From Bryobacterales bacterium (lineage in GTDB: Bacteria; Acidobacteriota; Terriglobia; Bryobacterales; Bryobacteraceae): a stretch of 8,215 nt of DNA. A program made the translations under genes and the position numbers. The stretch lies in the NCBI GenBank assembly GCA_003139735.1, contig PLGA01000270.1, forward strand, positions 1,752 to 9,966. Reading direction: 5' to 3'. This document shows positions 6,934 to 8,215 of the stretch, one piece after another. The notes below the pieces were generated by a model that did no database searches, was not told where the DNA came from, and saw only the letters and a list, made by a program, of their open reading frames with translations. Each line of letters starts with the position of its first letter. The first letter of the stretch is position 1.

Positions 6934-7497
6934 CTACGCTTCCGCGGCGTTGGTTCTCTCGACCAGGAGGACCTTTTCCATCCCGTCGATTTCGTTGAAT
7001 TTCACTTCGATGATTTCGTCGTCCGAGGTCTGCACCTTGCGCCCGACGTAGCGCGCCTCGATGGGCAGCTCGCGATGCCCGCGGTCGATCAGCACCAGCA
7101 GCGAAACGCGCGACGGACGCCCGTGATCGAACAGCGCGTCGAGCGCCGCGCGGATGGTGCGCCCGGTGTAGAGCACGTCGTCTATCAAGATGATGTCCTT
7201 GCCCTGCACGGAAAACGCGATTTCGGTGGCGCTGACCACCGGCTTGATATCCACCGTGGTGAGATCGTCCCGGTAGAGGTTAATGTCCAGTATGCCGACC
7301 GGCACTTTGAGTTTTTCAAGCGCCTCAATCTTGGCCGAAAGCCGCTGCGCCAGGGGAACGCCGCGGCGGCGGATGCCGATGAAGGCGAGTTGCGCCGGAT
7401 CTTTGGTCTTTTCGAGGATTTCGTGGGCCAGGCGAACCAGCGTCCGGTCGATTTCGGACGCGCTCATGAGCTGGGCTTTTTCGCGCGTGAGAGGCAT
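6934..7497 (-). CDS. pyrR: Bifunctional pyrimidine operon regulator / uracil phosphoribosyltransferase
   Basis: A 187-residue type I phosphoribosyltransferase of the PyrR family. In Bacillus it binds pyr mRNA in response to UMP and has weak uracil phosphoribosyltransferase activity. The PRPP-binding loop DIILIDDVLYTGRT at 101-114 is canonical. Other family segments are AHEILEK (24-30), GIRRRGVPLAQRL (41-53), LYRDDL (74-79) and the DRGHRELPIEARYVG block at 138-152. Length matches PyrR (about 180). The ATG at 7497 is preferred because REKAQLM aligns with the usual PyrR N-terminus; M11 at 7467 has no better ribosome site. Only weak Shine-Dalgarno sequence directly precedes the start. A palindrome and a tiny minigene lie within 25 bases upstream. 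Position at the head of pyrB-pyrC fits operon control, but no classic PyrR RNA-binding loop was recognised. Confidence 0.95.
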   Translation of the reverse strand: MPLTREKAQLMSASEIDRTLVRLAHEILEKTKDPAQLAFIGIRRRGVPLAQRLSAKIEALEKLKVPVGILDINLYRDDLTTVDIKPVVSATEIAFSVQGKDIILIDDVLYTGRTIRAALDALFDHGRPSRVSLLVLIDRGHRELPIEARYVGRKVQTSDDEIIEVKFNEIDGMEKVLLVERTNAAEA

Positions 7498-7500
7498 AGG

Positions 7501-7515
7501 CTCTGACAGTCAGAG
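7501..7515. repeat. Perfect 15-bp palindrome upstream of pyrR
   Basis: CTCTGAC and GTCAGAG flank one central base, ending three bases before the pyrR start codon. As RNA it can form a six-pair stem with a three-base loop that would lie where the ribosome binds; as DNA it could be a small operator. No match to the known PyrR-binding loop was recognised. Confidence 0.5.
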
Positions 7516-7531
7516 TAGCATGCCCCCTCCC
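7510..7531 (-). promoter_or_regulatory. Shine-Dalgarno-like run followed by a three-codon minigene in the pyrR leader
   Basis: On the minus strand GGGAGGGGGC is followed by ATG-CTA-CTC-TGA (7521-7510, Met-Leu-Leu-stop). This is the strongest ribosome-binding sequence in the cysA-pyrR gap, yet it precedes the minigene rather than pyrR. The minigene is in frame with pyrR, 24 bases upstream, and its stop lies inside the palindrome. It may act as a translated leader, or be chance. Confidence 0.3.
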
Positions 7532-8215
7532 TCAAATCGACCAGTCTTCCGTGAACACCCGCGCGTCTCGCAGCCCCACGAACACCTCGTCGCCGGCCGC
7601 AATCCCGCTCTCCCGGAATTGCGCGTGCGGCATCTCCACTACCACCGCCTCGCCCGTTTCGGCCTGTAGTTCCACCCTTACCTGCGGACCGGCCGCCTGA
7701 ATCCGCAGCACCCGTGCGCGCAGGCTCGGCTTCCCGGTGTGCAGGCGGTCTATGTGCAGGTCGTACGGCCGCACGAACAGCCGCGCCGTCTGCCCTTCCA
7801 CGGCGCCGCTCGCGGAATGGTCCAGCACCAGCGGTCCGAATACCGCCTTGCCGCTCTCAATCCGCCCGTGGAACAGGTTCACGCTGCCCATAAAATCCAT
7901 CACGAATTCCGAAGCGGGATGGTGGAAAACCTCCTCCGGCGTTCCCGTCTGTTCGATGCGCGCCTGGTTCATCACCACCACCCGGTCGGCCACTTCAAGC
8001 GCCTCTTCCTGATCGTGCGTCACCAGCAGGCTGGTGATGTGTACGGTGTCGTGCAGCCGCCGCAGCCAGCGCCGCAGCCCCTGCCGGACCTTGGCGTCGA
8101 GCGCGCCGAAAGGCTCGTCGAGCAGCAGCACTTTGGGTTCGATGGCCAGGGCCCGCGCCAAAGCCACCCTCTGCCGCTGGCCGCCGGAAAGCTGCGACGG
8201 AAACCGTTTGGCGAG
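7532..8215 (-). CDS. cysA: Sulfate/thiosulfate ABC transporter ATP-binding protein, CysA-like (5' end outside window)
   Basis: The C-terminal 227 residues of an import ATPase that powers sulfate or thiosulfate uptake at the inner membrane. The fragment enters just before the ABC signature ([15 protein letters not shown]), then shows Walker B with the catalytic glutamate ([12 protein letters not shown]), the switch histidine in VTHDQEEA, and the RRWLRRLHD helix typical of CysA rather than sugar or iron transporters. [11 protein letters not shown] marks the end of the nucleotide-binding domain. The remaining roughly 115 residues are a TOBE-like regulatory domain with the LFVRPYDL motif seen in CysA. 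Walker A lies beyond the right edge. The CDS ends 34 bp before pyrR on the same strand, so the transporter genes and pyr genes may share a transcript. Sulfate specificity is assigned from similarity alone, since permease genes are not in view. Confidence 0.9.
   Translation of the reverse strand, partial: LAKRFPSQLSGGQRQRVALARALAIEPKVLLLDEPFGALDAKVRQGLRRWLRRLHDTVHITSLLVTHDQEEALEVADRVVVMNQARIEQTGTPEEVFHHPASEFVMDFMGSVNLFHGRIESGKAVFGPLVLDHSASGAVEGQTARLFVRPYDLHIDRLHTGKPSLRARVLRIQAAGPQVRVELQAETGEAVVVEMPHAQFRESGIAAGDEVFVGLRDARVFTEDWSI

Noticed and set aside
7465..7467. Internal pyrR start at 7467 (Met11)
   Set aside because: No Shine-Dalgarno precedes it, and it would remove the REKAQL segment that aligns with other PyrR proteins.
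7513..7521. Extended -10-like TGCTACTCT on the minus strand before pyrR
   Set aside because: No -35 element at workable spacing; it overlaps the palindrome and is as well explained by chance.

Overview
The window is GC-rich bacterial DNA with nine protein-coding genes packed tightly. Eight lie on the minus strand and one on the plus strand. No rRNA, tRNA, mobile element, CRISPR array or long repeat was seen. Gene content (PyrR-headed pyrimidine operon, Tat-like leader on a dipeptide epimerase, secreted DinB-fold protein, bacterial deoxyhypusine-synthase-like enzyme) resembles soil Acidobacteriota of the Solibacter/Bryobacter kind. That assignment is inference from gene style, not proof.

Right block (8215 to 4720, minus strand): the 3' part of a CysA-type sulfate ABC-transporter ATPase is followed after 34 bp by pyrR, pyrB and pyrC. 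These three form a compact de novo pyrimidine operon: PyrR regulator/UPRTase, aspartate carbamoyltransferase and type I dihydroorotase. The 34-bp cysA-pyrR gap holds a strong Shine-Dalgarno-like run, a three-codon minigene and a perfect 7-bp-arm palindrome. The 3' third of pyrB carries three single-base insertions (near 6282, 6199-6202 and 6092-6095). Together they restore the frame but scramble about 63 residues, including the conserved HPGP loop. Sequencing error is the leading explanation.

Middle: pyrC converges on a plus-strand gene for a secreted DinB-fold protein. A bipartite hairpin in the gap between them may be a shared terminator. A 108-bp divergent gap (3950-4057) separates the DinB gene from the left block.

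Left block (3949 to 1, minus strand): four co-directional genes. First come a secreted NlpC/P60 peptidase with two SH3-like domains and a dipeptide epimerase, overlapping by 4 nt. They correspond to the YkfC/YkfB pair that releases and epimerises L-Ala-D-Glu from peptidoglycan. After 39 bp come a deoxyhypusine-synthase-like enzyme (probably SpeY-type homospermidine synthase) and, after 3 nt, a PLP-dependent ornithine/lysine-type decarboxylase cut by the window edge. The last two make a plausible diamine-to-homospermidine module. Its joining to a muropeptide-processing pair is the least ordinary arrangement in the window.
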